Shown: one piece after another, positions 38,126-50,700 of the stretch
Position numbering within the stretch: position 1 is the first letter of the stretch
Layout of the letters: every line of letters starts with the position of its first letter
DNA from: Ooceraea biroi
Taxonomy: Eukaryota; Arthropoda; Insecta; Hymenoptera; Formicidae
Assembly: GCF_003672135.1 (NCBI RefSeq)
Contig: NC_039506.1
Coordinates: 6,262,001 to 6,326,000 of the forward strand
Direction: 5' to 3'
DNA: 64,000 nt
The notes under the pieces: model-generated
Seen by the model: only the letters and a program-made list of their open reading frames with translations
What the model was told of the DNA's origin: nothing
Database searches by the model: none
Made by a program: the position numbers and the translations under genes

Positions 38126-39925
38126 ATGGCATGTCTGCTGATGAATCAAGAGAACGTCCACCTCAAGATACCGTCGACGGACACGGTGGACGGGGTGACG
38201 TACTATTGCATCGAGGTTGGAATCGCATCCATCAAGTGGACCGTGAGGCACAGGTGAGCTCGGCGATCGTCCCGTTTCACCCAATTCTATCGCTGTTTAG
38301 TTAATTAATGTAACTTGGCAGTCGCCGTTGATCGCCGACGAAGAAAAATATGGTTCTTTTGTGTTGAAGATACAATGACTTCGCGGAGTTGCACGAGAAG
38401 CTCGTGTCCGAGCACTGCGTCGAGAAGGATATTCTACCGCCAAAGAAACTCATTGGCAATAAATGCGAGGCCTTCGTGGAGAAACGCCGGCAGAGCCTCG
38501 AGTTATATCTCAATGCTGTTTACGGTTACTTGAAGAAAGCAATGCCCAGGGAATTGGCAGTGTTTCTAGATCTGCATGTATATGACATATATTTCCTGCT
38601 GCAGAGCATGGCGTTGGAGTTCTTCACAAATGGCAGCGCTCTGCTGCAAACTTCACCGAGCTATAAATTCAATCCAATACAGGTAGGAAAAATAGTTTTT
38701 TCAGTAAAAGGCAACAGTTATGAGACAAACATTGGGCTTTTCACAATGACAATATGGGCCACCAATGCACTACTTCTGATCGCTCTATTTACTGTTGCAG
38801 AATAATTTTGATTGACAAAATAATACAAATTAATATTCGATATTTTAAATTAATATTTAATATTTGATATTATCTTCATCAAGTGACAATTAAATGACCA
38901 TTCTTATTACAATGGCCACTCACTGCAAAAAGATTGACTTCATATCTGTTTGCTTTCAGTTGTACGCAATCAGCGAAAGGTTAAAGCATCCGTGTCCGAC
39001 TTTGGAAGTCGTTGATAAGAAATATGATTTTAGTCACGTGTTGGATTTTAATTCTCACATAAACAATCTTATCATCGAGGGCAGTTCGGAACCTTACAAG
39101 ACCAGCAACATTTATCCGTCCTCGTTGTCCGTTGAGTTAACTACTTTCAAGAACGTGCGACATTTGACGATCGATCGATATCCCGTCGACAAGATTTACA
39201 ACATGGGAAATTTACGTGACACCGTCAGCACACTGAGAGTCACCAACACTAAGCTCAGGAACATTGTGGAACTGGCAATGTGCGAGGAGGTTCACAAGAG
39301 CATCGAGAACGCCAACGACTCCCACGTGTGGCTGAAGGTAACGCACCTAGACCTCAGCGACAATCGCATAGAGATTATCGACGAGGCGATCAAGCTGCTG
39401 CCGCACATAGAGAGCCTGACGCTGAACAACAATCACCTGTCTGAGATCTCCAACGTGACGCTGCTGCCGCGGCTGTCTCAGCTGTATCTAGCATCGAACA
39501 ATTTTACCAGTCTGCCAGACGATCTTCACACGCGGCTCGGCTACATCGTGAGCATCGATTTGTCGCAGAACAAGTTGACGTCGCTCGCCAGTTTCTCGAA
39601 GCTGTACTCGTTGGAAGAGCTGGACGTAAGCTGCAATCGCATCGAGAAGATCGAAGAAGTGAAGTACATCGGCCATCTGCCATGTCTCGAAAACCTGAGG
39701 TTGACGGGTAATCCGGTATCGACGATTGTCGATTACCGAGTCAAAGTATTGGAGCCGTTCGGCAAGAGAGCCGCCGATATCTGTCTGGACAACGAGAAAC
39801 CGAATCAAAAGGAGCTCGACACTGTGTCGGTGCATCAAGCGTTGCGCATCGCGAGGGAGGGCAAGTCGCCTACGTTTACCGCATCAGACGCGCCGCTGTT
39901 CTCCGCCGAAGTACCGAGTATATAA
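38126..39925 (+). CDS. NISCH: Nischarin (PX domain + leucine-rich repeat protein), 3 exons
   Basis: Coding exons are 38126-38253, 38370-38682 and 38960-39925 (stop TAA); they join to 468 codons. The introns are short (116 and 277 bp) with GT/AG ends: donors CAG|GTGAGC and CAG|GTAGGA, acceptors after TTGAAG and TTTCAG. The first junction splits an Arg codon (AG|A). Residues about 8-125 form a phosphoinositide-binding PX domain (KWTVRHRYNDFAELHEKL, then the PPKKLIGN and RRQSLELYLNA segments). Residues about 205-400 carry leucine-rich repeats (LTHLDLSDNRI-type units such as LTLNNNHLSEI, IDLSQNKLTSL, LDVSCNRIEKI, LRLTGNPV). This is the nischarin/IRAS arrangement. The mammalian protein is much longer and has a further C-terminal region absent here. 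Known mammalian roles are an endosome-associated binder of integrin alpha-5 and Rac/PAK that restrains cell migration; the insect role is inferred. The start was chosen at ATG 38126 because it directly precedes the PX core; an upstream 5' UTR exon is possible. Confidence 0.93.
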
Positions 39926-40615
39926 AAATCCCGCTCGTAGTTCTTTTTTTCGATCGTGACGATCGCGTCAAATGTCACCCTGTAAGAGCTGCTCGGATAC
40001 GAAAGAAGAGAGATTCTTTTCTACAACGTGCAAATTTTATCGTGAGATTTGTATATCTCAATTTATAGGTTGTTTGTTAATCTCGTCAATATGTAAATGG
40101 ACGAGAGAAGAAGAACGTGCTCCTTCTCGTCTCCCATGACGACGATTCCGAGATAAAATATAAAATATACCAAATGATAAAGTAATGTTACAAACTTGTA
40201 TATAAATCCAGCAGATATTCTTTTCTTTAAGCAAGGATAAAACTCCACGGATCCATGACAAAAATTATATAAATACGCTGCCTTACACGACTCCCGAGGC
40301 AAATTCATGAATAAGATCTTCGTTATTTTATACATACAATATAACCGCATGTGAAAGCGTAGTTTCTATCGTTTGTTTAAGAAGACGATTAACACTACTT
40401 ATAACTTAAATGTGCGAATATTTAATCTTATTAACATATTCTCTTATTATACTTCGTAGGAACAAATCAATTGTGCAATATTATCTAAGATATTTTTATC
40501 TAATTTTCACACACAAAACAATCCTCTTATTCTAGAGAGGAATGGAAATGAGAACTCGATTTTATAATTTAACGTAAAAGATTGTCTGTATATAAGAAAA
40601 AAAGAATATTTTGTT

Positions 40616-40631
40616 AATAAAGACAAATAAA
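40616..40631 (+). terminator. NISCH: Nischarin poly(A) signals
   Basis: Two AATAAA hexamers (40616-40621 and 40626-40631) lie about 690 bp after the nischarin stop and are followed by GT-rich sequence, as expected for a cleavage site near 40650. They are the best pair seen downstream of the gene on this strand. Confidence 0.55.
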
Positions 40632-40820
40632 CTTACGATCTGTGATAATAATGCGTATTTTATGTTACCAATATTCTGATGGATATTTTAGATAATAAAA
40701 ATCATATTTCATGTATTAAATTGTTAACGAGTTTCAAATTATACGTTACTCAACCAGACTTAAGGAAGGGTACACAATTTCTTCATACGTTTCTCAACAA
40801 AAAAGAGAATGCGATAGAAA

Positions 40821-40838
40821 TTTATTATCGTTTTTATT
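40821..40838 (-). terminator. l(2)efl: l(2)efl candidate poly(A) signals
   Basis: On the minus strand AATAAA occurs at 40838-40833 and 40826-40821, about 720 bp after the l(2)efl stop. They sit about 200 bp from the nischarin signals on the other strand, so the two genes converge with closely spaced ends. AT-rich sequence makes chance hexamers common. Confidence 0.45.
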
Positions 40839-41555
40839 TAAACTTGCATTCGCATTACCTTTAAACATTTTATGCGCATTTCGAAAATATTAAAATATTC
40901 ATAAATAATATCGTAATAATAATGCTCGTATATACTAAGCATTGTGTTATAGTCTTTTAACGTACACCTAAACTAACACATACATAAGTTGACCATTACA
41001 AATGTTTTCCCATCGTTTTGTAATGGCTTCGACTCGTTGATACACGGTGCACAGGTATATATGTATATTTGTATAAGCGGTACAGTTTTCACAGCTTTTC
41101 GGAAAACATCTAACTAGAAATACATTTTTTCACAAGGCAATGCATGTTTTTGAAAAAAGTTACGGTATTCTCTACAAGGAAATCTGAAATACTTTGTTGT
41201 ATCAAAGGAATAAAGCCGCTCGTATGAAAAAGAAAAACACCTTATCAAATATGTTTGAATTTTTGCTTTTTTATAGCACTTTGACATTGATTTACGTTTT
41301 GACTTTCCCTTTTAGTTAATGTGAGTCGATACGCGACCTTTAGTGCGATCGCTGTTTTCGCTATTCAGTTAAAATTGGTCACTTTCTCGCGCAGATAAAT
41401 CGATTTATATCGAGAGGGATTGTTATAATGGATGCGCGGAAAAAGGATGCGGAAAGGAAAGGGAATTCCAATGGAAATTTGGGGAATAAGTCGCACGATG
41501 GTTGGAGCAGGATAAAAAGAAGGAAATCGATTTTCTCGCGATTCGTCTCGCAAAT

Positions 41556-41750
41556 TTACTGATGCGCGATCGGGATTAATTTCTCGCCTGAGCCAATCGC
41601 TGGTAAGGGTGCCTCCACGGTGAGTACGCCATCCTTACTCAAGGACGATTTAATGCTCTCCGGGTTGGTTCCCTTCGGCAACAGGAATTCCCGATTGTAT
41701 TCCCTGTATACCGATTTGCTTTCCGTCTTCTCTTCATGCTTGGCGTGGAC
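41556..41750 (-). CDS. l(2)efl: l(2)efl coding exon 3 (rest of alpha-crystallin domain and tail)
   Basis: The acceptor is TTTGTCCAG just upstream of 41750. The exon is 195 bp including the stop and encodes VHAKHEEKTESKSVYREYNR, the conserved LPKG and LTVEAPLP strands, and the tail KLIPIAHQ. It shows no frameshift or internal stop. Confidence 0.95.
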   Translation of the reverse strand, partial: VHAKHEEKTESKSVYREYNREFLLPKGTNPESIKSSLSKDGVLTVEAPLPAIGSGEKLIPIAHQ

Positions 41751-44700
41751 CTGGACAAACAAAATTTCATAGTGTTAATCAAACAATCGTTGCATAATAC
41801 ATTGAACTTAGCGATTGTTCCTCATCCTAATGATCTTAATCCGATTTAATAGATAATGAATGCAACAATACACATAATGATACGTGTTACGTAACGTAAG
41901 TTTTGATCCAGTTAATGCCAAACATCTTCAATGAAATAACCCGAGCTTAACAATTCTCTATCTTTTTTAATCATTGCGGTTTTAATATAAAGATTTGATT
42001 TAAATAATTAAAATATTATAATTTCTGCCATCTCGCCTTCATTTCTTTCCTCCCAAGTTAACAACCTTTAATTGTAATAACGCGGCTTCTATCACCTTGA
42101 AACAAAAATACATTACATGGCCAGTGACCAAATTATAATAAGTAATTCCGGGATAGATGATCAATCGCTCTAATTTCGCTACTGGTCGCATATTACTGGC
42201 TATGTCATCACTCAGTTTGTAGTGAGCTTTAATTGTGTTTGCAACAAAAAGTTTAACATTTTGCAGAAAAGCATAATTGTGAAAATATTTCCATTTTGAA
42301 CTTTATTGCCTGCTGAAAATTTTTTCGTATGTTACTATTTCCGTATAAGTATCAAATATTTGGCTTGGACTGACAGAAACCAAGATTTTAGGTTTATTTA
42401 GAAGTTTCCGCGTATAGCTGATGTTGTACAGTTTCCATTCGTGCCTGCCATGTTTTATGAGGTGCTATGGTCATCTCTCTCGAATAAACAGAAGAGATGA
42501 CTACAGCAGTTTCGGAATAGTTAGTCACTCATGGAATTATTATCATTATTATTATATTTTCCTACAAAATTTTCTTCTTTGTAGATGCCGACCAGATACA
42601 TATCTAAAGCGAGTAGTATGTGAAAGATGAGAGAAAGTGTATTCAGGCCTAATTTTAATCTAGAATCTTATATCTTCCCTCTCTTTTGTTTACTTTTATA
42701 TTAATTTTAAGACTAAAGTAACTTTGTACTCTATGTATCTTCTGGATATGTGGGAGAGATGACCAAGGTCCTTGCGTTTCTAAAAATATTTTTGTGAAGA
42801 ATATATAATTGTAAAAATAATGCTTTATGAAAAAAAAACATTAAAATAATACTAACTTATTTTATTAAAGATTTTTTAAATTGAACAACAGGGTATATTT
42901 TCGACAATCAAAATCACTATGGCCATCTATCCCTGACTTATCCTATTATAATTCTATAGTATAGTTGTTTTATATATGTATATTATTACTTTCATATCAT
43001 TAGTGGACATCAATATTTCGTCCACAGTTCATTCATGTCTGTGTATGCACATAACTAGTAACGTGGGTTTATATATTCTCATTAACATTCACCTCGCGTG
43101 CACCGGATAACAAAGCGTGTCACGATTGCTTTATCATCACAAGTGCTCCGTCGAAGCAAATGATCCTCTATATCGTCTTTTCTTCAAGAATCACATATTA
43201 TGAAACATTTATTATAAAACGCTTGCGCGCGGGAGCGACGAAAACCATCGTCAACAAAATTCCCGTGTGCAATAACTGGAAAACGTTATGCATTTGAGAG
43301 AGTCCCGCGTGATGTTTTTACAGGCAATTTCTCCGGACGATCTGAAAATAGGGCAACAAGAGGGGTACCCGTAATAGTGACCGTATTACTCATGCGGGCG
43401 ACCCGTGAGTCATGCCTGTTCGTTTGACCATGCGTAGGTTTCATCTCCTTCGTGCGAGTTAGTGTAACGTGTCAGACATCGATTCCACTTTTCCGCGCAC
43501 GTATAACGCACACATATTACGTTACAAGCACAATATCGATTACGTCTTTGCAAAGAACACGTATTTTAATGAGAAATGCGCATCCCCACTAATGCGTTAC
43601 GTAACTATTTTTCTCAATTTTCTGAAACTTATTATATATAGATGCTCCTAGTACTGGAATTTCGACGTAGATTTATAATGAAAAATACTTAATTCGTAAA
43701 AACTAAATTTGTTTAATAAGTACACTTAACTAAGGTAATAGTTAAAATGAAATTATAAGAATAGATTTGGGAATAATTTACTATTACATATATAACTGTT
43801 AGTTTTATGAAAATGTTTTCTCTCACTTAGATTCCTTCCTCTTACTTCGATTACATTAATAATAACATAGTTATGAATAATAACATAGTGTTTTAATCCG
43901 TTTTCACGGAAACCTATCAAGAAAGATAAAATGAGAAATGAGATTATACTCTGTCGTAAAGAAACGCGTTCCTCGTCGTCGAAGTAGGCTATAAGCGACG
44001 GTATAATCGGGGCGCCTGCGTTTTATGAGAATCATGGAAATAATAAAAGTATCGAAACGCAGCAGGACGAAGGACGATGGGAAAGATGGCGGGTCGCACC
44101 GCTATCGCTTCTACCTTCTACAGTACGTCGACGCGAATCGATATCTTAAAGGTGCTTGCTTCTCTGCTGATCATTCTTTCTATTCGTATCGTACAAGCTT
44201 CATTTTTCGTACGAAATCTCGGTCCTCTGAGAGGAATTTTATCGGGGAGTACAAAGTTTTTTCGGGTGCCCTTCCCTTCTGCATTAGTCGTTCTGTTGAA
44301 TAGCCAAGCTGGCGATCATAGTTATCCTCATCAGATCAAAAGTTCTATTGATAAGCCATGAACGGCTGCAACAATGTGTAATATAAGTTACAATTAATAT
44401 TTTAGAACCTTTCCCTTTTGGACCTCAGGTACGATGTGTACTTCCTACTCGCCCTTATCATAGAGCCTGGCAAGATCAATAGATCAAATATCTAAAAGTT
44501 TGCGAGTGAAGACATCTCGAAAAATATTCCATACGGCTAGTTTTGCAGAATATCTGTTTTAAACTCTGTGCCCTTTGCAGCAAGGTTCTAGCGAGACGCG
44601 TTGACTCAACACGATCGATGAGAATTTGCATTTTATCGCAAAACGATCGTCCACGTGTGCGCGCAGACTTTATAGTACTTTGCGTCCGGAATTCTTCAAA

Positions 44701-47700
44701 CGTAACCCGCTCGCGTGACGCATCGTGCTCGTTACGATTCGTTCTTCGAAACAGTTCACCTAGATCCTATCGACGAAAAAATACGCTCCAATGAAATATG
44801 TATGAGGAATGGATCGATTTTCCTATTTGATAGAAACGTATATTTACCGCTCTTCTTTATCACTTCTCGCCTTCATATTCTAATTTTTTTTCTATTCGCT
44901 GTTACATGAAATTGCATTTGCCTTGAATTTCCTTGAATAATTTAGATGACTTTGATCGGTGCCGCTAAAACGAAATCTCTGTTAGAAACTGCTTTCAAGA
45001 TCAACGTATAAATTCTTAAGCACTTCAGAAGCGCGCCGCTGCTTGAAAACATACAAATATTGCGCGTTACTCGAACATACAACATCGTCATCGTAGTTTT
45101 GTGTGAACGGGTGTTATTACGAAGCTGTTACATCATGTTAATGACGAGTTCGATCAGCGACGTATTTAGAAATCGCGGAGTTCGTATGACCGTCTTGAAG
45201 CGACTCGCCTTGAAGATCGGTGGCGAGTACGCAGTGTATGTTGACTCACATGATCAAATAACAAAAGTAGGACTACACTTTGCAACAGGCGCGGGAAATA
45301 TTCTTGTCGAGCCATAGTGCAAATTGAAAAATTAGACAAATTGAATGATCGAATCGCTATTTCTATCGAACGTTTTAAAGAACATCATAAATGTAAAAGA
45401 TGTAAAACACAGACATTATTTTTAGTCCTCTGAAGAGGATCCAAAACAGGATCAAAATGTTTGATGTTATAATATATTTCACATACGATAAGTCGTAGAA
45501 GTACGCTTTTATAACTGCGTCAACTAACAAAGATTTTACTCGTTCATCTTTCTTTAATGTTACAACAAAGCCTTTAATTAGAATAATATTAGCTCATTAA
45601 CTAAGTAATCGCGTCTAGACGAAATTGCATACAATTCAATGTAGCGATGTTTTAGAAGATTTCTCGTTTTTTCTAAAGGTTGCCTATCCATCTATAAAAT
45701 TAATACACGACAAGATATGCTGTCATAAGTACGTGTTTAGTTTCATCACCATCTAGACGCGATTCGGATTACTTGGTTAATAATAATTATTAATAGTTAA
45801 TGACCTAATATCAGAAATGATATTATATTCAGTTGTAACATATATTCGTTCCGTTTTTAAGTGTTTTTAATAACGAATACATGTTACAACGCAATACAAT
45901 AAATCGAAAGGTCCGCTGAACCTGACTGCGTCCATCACGATCAGCTCATAAGATTGCTCAGCCGTCATTTGCCCTCAGCCGTCGATGACGATGATAGGAT
46001 GATTCTCGGAGCGTGTCCCGGCGGCTTTGTCGCGCGAAAAAAATGCAGGTGCAGGATATGCACGGGGCCGCGCCCATTAGAGCGGCAAACACACATCAAA
46101 GGTAAAGTCGCGTAGTACGGTAGGCGAGGCTTCTGCCGTGCTAATTGCATTACGTAAAAGCCGCTAATGAGTTACACCCGCTCGCGCGTCCGATTCGCTT
46201 CGGTTCGCTTTGCCAGGCGTTTTCCACCGTTGCTCACGTTTTGCCACGAGAACCGACTGCAGTTTGCAAATCCTGTCTGTCGCTTACTCGCGACATGTGC
46301 CAACGAACGAACAAGTCGGCCTTAACCTTGGGTCATGTGAAAAATTGGACTGACTCCTGCGATGCTTAAACCGCGACTCGTGTACGTTCTTAAGGTTTCT
46401 GCTCTTTGTTTACCGTCCATGAAACCTGTGACTTTGTATTCGATTTCAAGACGCTACACCGTGCTGCCTTGCATCAGTTTCAAGTATGAATTTTTTGGCA
46501 CCGTTTCCGGGTCACTTCGATATTATAATAAACGACTGGAAGAGTAATCGGAATAACGAAATCAGTTGACGCGCTTGATTCGTTAAATTATCCGATAATT
46601 ATTTCTTATAATATTACTTAAATCTTAACTCTTTCTTTTAATTCTTACAACGAACTTTCTGAATCAATTTATAACGAGCAGCATTCATAATTATCGAATA
46701 TTGTTCTGTTTTGTCTACATTTTAATTAAACAGCAGCAATGTGAGAGAAGATTAAATTTGATCGGACAAATTAAAAATTTGTATCATAAATAACAAATAA
46801 AACATTTCAACATTTCTGACGTTTGAGATTTTCTTTTCGCGACACGAGATAAGAAAGAGCAATCTCTAATTGATCGCCTATCAATGTATCTTCAATAGAT
46901 ATAAATTACGGTAATATAATTGATACCGTGGCAGGATTTCTTTTCCAAGCAAACCGCGAAATGGACTTCGCCGTGGCGACGGTTATCCGCCAGCGTGACT
47001 CTCTTGTTGCCAAGTTTCTCGGGATATCGATCGTGCCGACCCAAAAAGACAAAAACCATACGGAGCAAAGCGTGCGTGGGTAATCCTAAACCTCTCACGA
47101 GACCTCTCACGAGGAGAGAGAGAAAGAAAGAAGAACAGCCGAGAGAAAGACGAAAAAGAAAGAAACGCCAAGAACGAACGAACTACGGTAACCCAAAACT
47201 CTTCGTAGGATCTAAGTTTTCGCGACGGATATCGTCTTACGACAGCCGAGCATTACGCAATCCTACCAGCTGTAACCGCTAGTCATTGGCGCGAACGATT
47301 TGCCAAACTTTGCCACACCCCCAATTTGCGCGACGAATTCGGGAACGAGATCTGGGTTACGATGTGCACGATGATATCATAGTGATCATAGCTATCAATA
47401 TCGTATTGACATCCGGAAATTTAAGTGTCTTCGAATCTATTACTAAGAATATAATTTTCTTCCCTCCCCCGCTCTATATCTTTATGTGTAGTATATTTAT
47501 ATACTCTGTACAGTAATTAGTAATTAAGTACAATAATTAAATACAAAAATAATTAATTTAAGTATAGTAGCTTTATATATGTAATTAAGACGATTATTTC
47601 AATTATGCTCGCTAGTATGTGGCAGCAAACATTTAATGGTAAAATAAAATCATCTGTGATATTCTGTGATAGTTGTGATTCGAAATTCGGAACCGCGATT

Positions 47701-50700
47701 CCCGAAAATAACGTAAGCTAGCAGCAGCTCTGACTCACAAACTAAATATAACTATGAATTTTGATGTTCTCACTTCCACCTCTGTATTCACGCGAATGGT
47801 TGTAAAGTAGTCTCGGGAGCTTTTCAAAGTTGATTAAAACGCCCATGTAATTCGAGATGAGCCTGCGCAACGTTCTAATGGAATGTTCCGTCGTGGAAGA
47901 GATTATCACATCCGGGACAAGAAAAACTCGACAGATATGCGATAGGGTGTTCCGTTGATTGCGGATGTTGATTGTTGAATGCTTTGACAAATTTGAAAGG
48001 GTGCCTTCTTCAATTGAAACTTGATGCTGACATTGTCATATGTCGCGGCTCTCGATCGCTGATGTTAAGCACATAAGATTCAGCCGCTCATTAAATTTCC
48101 ATCAGGGAACATTCAACTTGGCACGAATCGCGTATTACGTGGTAAGGCAGACGAAAAAGGAAACGCAGAAGAGGACCTCTTCGCCGTCTCGTTGCTTCTG
48201 CGATGACGTCAATCGACCGTAAACTCGCGAGACACTACTCCCGTAACACATCCCATTCCCGGCCCAGGTCCGCCGCGTTCGTCCTTCGAAGCGTCGTCCT
48301 TGGTCGAGCCCTTTAAGGTCCGTCCACGGTGCATGGTCGACCTGGATTCGCCAGACCCTGACCACGATACGCGACAGACAGTTTCGTATTCTTTGCGCTG
48401 TTAAGCCGTGTCCGACAGCGAATCCGTTTATGGTAGACTGTTCCCGTTCCCTCGAAATTATTTCACGAAGAAGGACCACCGCGGCGAAGATACACGATCG
48501 ATGTTTTTCTGGCGATGTCGGCGGGCATGTGCCTACCTACGTACGCGGAGAAGAGAGATCGAAAAATTGGGTTACGCGACGGAGCTGCGGGATCAACCAT
48601 GACAACTACATGACAACGTAACATAACAGAAAAATAGATAAAGAATTTTATACGCCCTGATATCTCGTCGACCTTGTTCGAGCAAGATAAGGTAACCTAC
48701 GAATGCAAATGGGAACGAGTCAGTTACGAAGAATGAGAACGCACCACTTCAAGTTGACGGACAATCTTGCAGCCATGTGGGATGTTTTGACAGTCGCGTT
48801 GTTCCAGCCGAAATGCTGTAAATCACTTGAAGTTGAAGTTAAGGAAAATAATAGTTCACTATTGAAGTATCGCAATAAAAATTCGATAGTAAATATTCAA
48901 CAATAAGATCTTCTCTATAGAAAAATCAAGATCCATCTAACTGTTGCCTGGAGTGTTATCAAGAGGAAGAGCACGATTTCTCTGAAACATCCCATGCGAG
49001 ATATTCCCGCTTCGTCAGTCATGATTTTTAAGAATCCGTGAAATTACAACGATGTATTCGATACGCTGGCCATTTATCGAATAAATCATTAGCATAATGC
49101 TGTGCCTTGTTCCGATTCCGACGATCCTTCATCATTATGATCTTCCTTTCATCGCGATGAATAAGAGTACGACAGTACAATGACCTCACCATTTGAGCAC
49201 GCATAACGGTAGAGAAATTTTTGCAATATCCATCTTCGAGGGAGAGAGAGAGAGAGAGAGAATATATACCCGCTCTTTCCACTCCATTACTCCTCTTATT
49301 GAAATAAGTACGCATCTCTGTGACTATCTTCATCGTTCTATCATATCTCGTATCTCATATCACAAAAAGAGTAAATTTATTATTTATCGACGAGCAATAA
49401 TTATGGTTCCTCAGGCATAATTATGATTACTACTTCCCCGCTGTGTAAACCGTAATCGTTCTTATTTAGAGTATGCACATGAATTCCTAAAATTAATGAT
49501 TTCCTCGCTATTATTAAACCAGTTGTAAATTTAGCCCTTTCATTGTATTAGGGGTGTGATTTAGTTTTGAGGGTTTTTTTTGCTCAAAAACGCATGTATT
49601 TAAATATGATAATGAATGAATACCTTAATCAAACTATTTTCCTTCGTTTTCTATAACTTTTTCCCATCTTTCTGGCAAGAGATGGATTCCACCACGATAA
49701 AATCACTCTTCTTTTCAGTTGATCCATTCGTCGACGAATTTTCGCACTTCTTCGAAATTATGAAAGTGTGTATCCTCTAAAGCGTGTTGCATCGACCGGA
49801 ACAAATAATAATCGCATGGAGCAATGTCCGGAGAATACGCGGGGTGCGGTAAGACTTGCCATTCAAGCTCTAATAGTGTTTCTTTCACTGATAACGCAAC
49901 GTCAGGTCGAGCGTTGTCACGAAGAAGAATCACTTTCCGTCGTTTACTCGCAATTGTGGTCGTTTTTGGTCCAATGCTTGCTTCAACTTGTACAATTGGT
50001 GTCGATAACGATCAGCCGTGACAGTCTCATGCGGATTTAACAGCTCATAGTACACTATCCCACCAAATACAGAGCATTACTTTTCAACCGTGAATATTGC
50101 GTCTCGGAGTGGATGTTGATGGTTCGCCTGGATCCACCCATGATTTTCTGCGTTTCGGATTATCAAAATAGATCCACTTTTCATCCCCAGTAACAATCCG
50201 AGACAAAAGACTCTTCTTTTTTTGCCTGGCGATCAACGAAATGCAAATGTTCAACCGGTTCGCAATGGCACTTTCCGATAATTCATGTCGAACCCATTTC
50301 CCTTCTTTCTGAATTTTTCCCATTTCATGTAAATGTTTCGTAACTGTTGTACGATCAACATTTAATGCTCTGGCAAGTTCTGAAGTGGATTGTGTTGGAT
50401 TTTCGTCCAATAATGCTTGCAAATCTGCATTTTCAAGCTTTCTTGGTTGTCCCGAGCGTTCTTTGTCCTTCACATCAGTATGACCACTTTTAAAGCGTCT
50501 AAACCAGTATTCACACGTCTTAATTGATGGGGCAGAATCACCATAAGTTTCCACAAGAATTCTATAACCCTCAGCCGCAGTTTTCTTTTGATTAAAAAAC
50601 AAAAGCAACGCATGTCGAAAATGCTCTTTCGGAAGTTCAATTTTTACGATGATATAAACACGACTGTTATTGCATCTATTGCTATAATGCTACTAAATGT

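Larger units (their letters stand above)
39926..41555. other. Convergent 3' UTRs between nischarin and l(2)efl
   Basis: This 1.6-kb AT-rich stretch lies between the two stop codons and has no plausible ORF with conserved content. It holds the poly(A) signals of both genes, so most of it should be 3' UTR of one gene or the other. Confidence 0.6.

Noticed and set aside
37680..38141. 153-codon plus-strand ORF overlapping the nischarin start
   Set aside because: It is in a different frame from the conserved PX protein and is Arg-rich from CpG content; most likely 5' UTR of nischarin.
45060..45317. 85-codon plus-strand ORF in l(2)efl intron 2
   Set aside because: Starts at TTG, no motif; inner ATGs give only short peptides.
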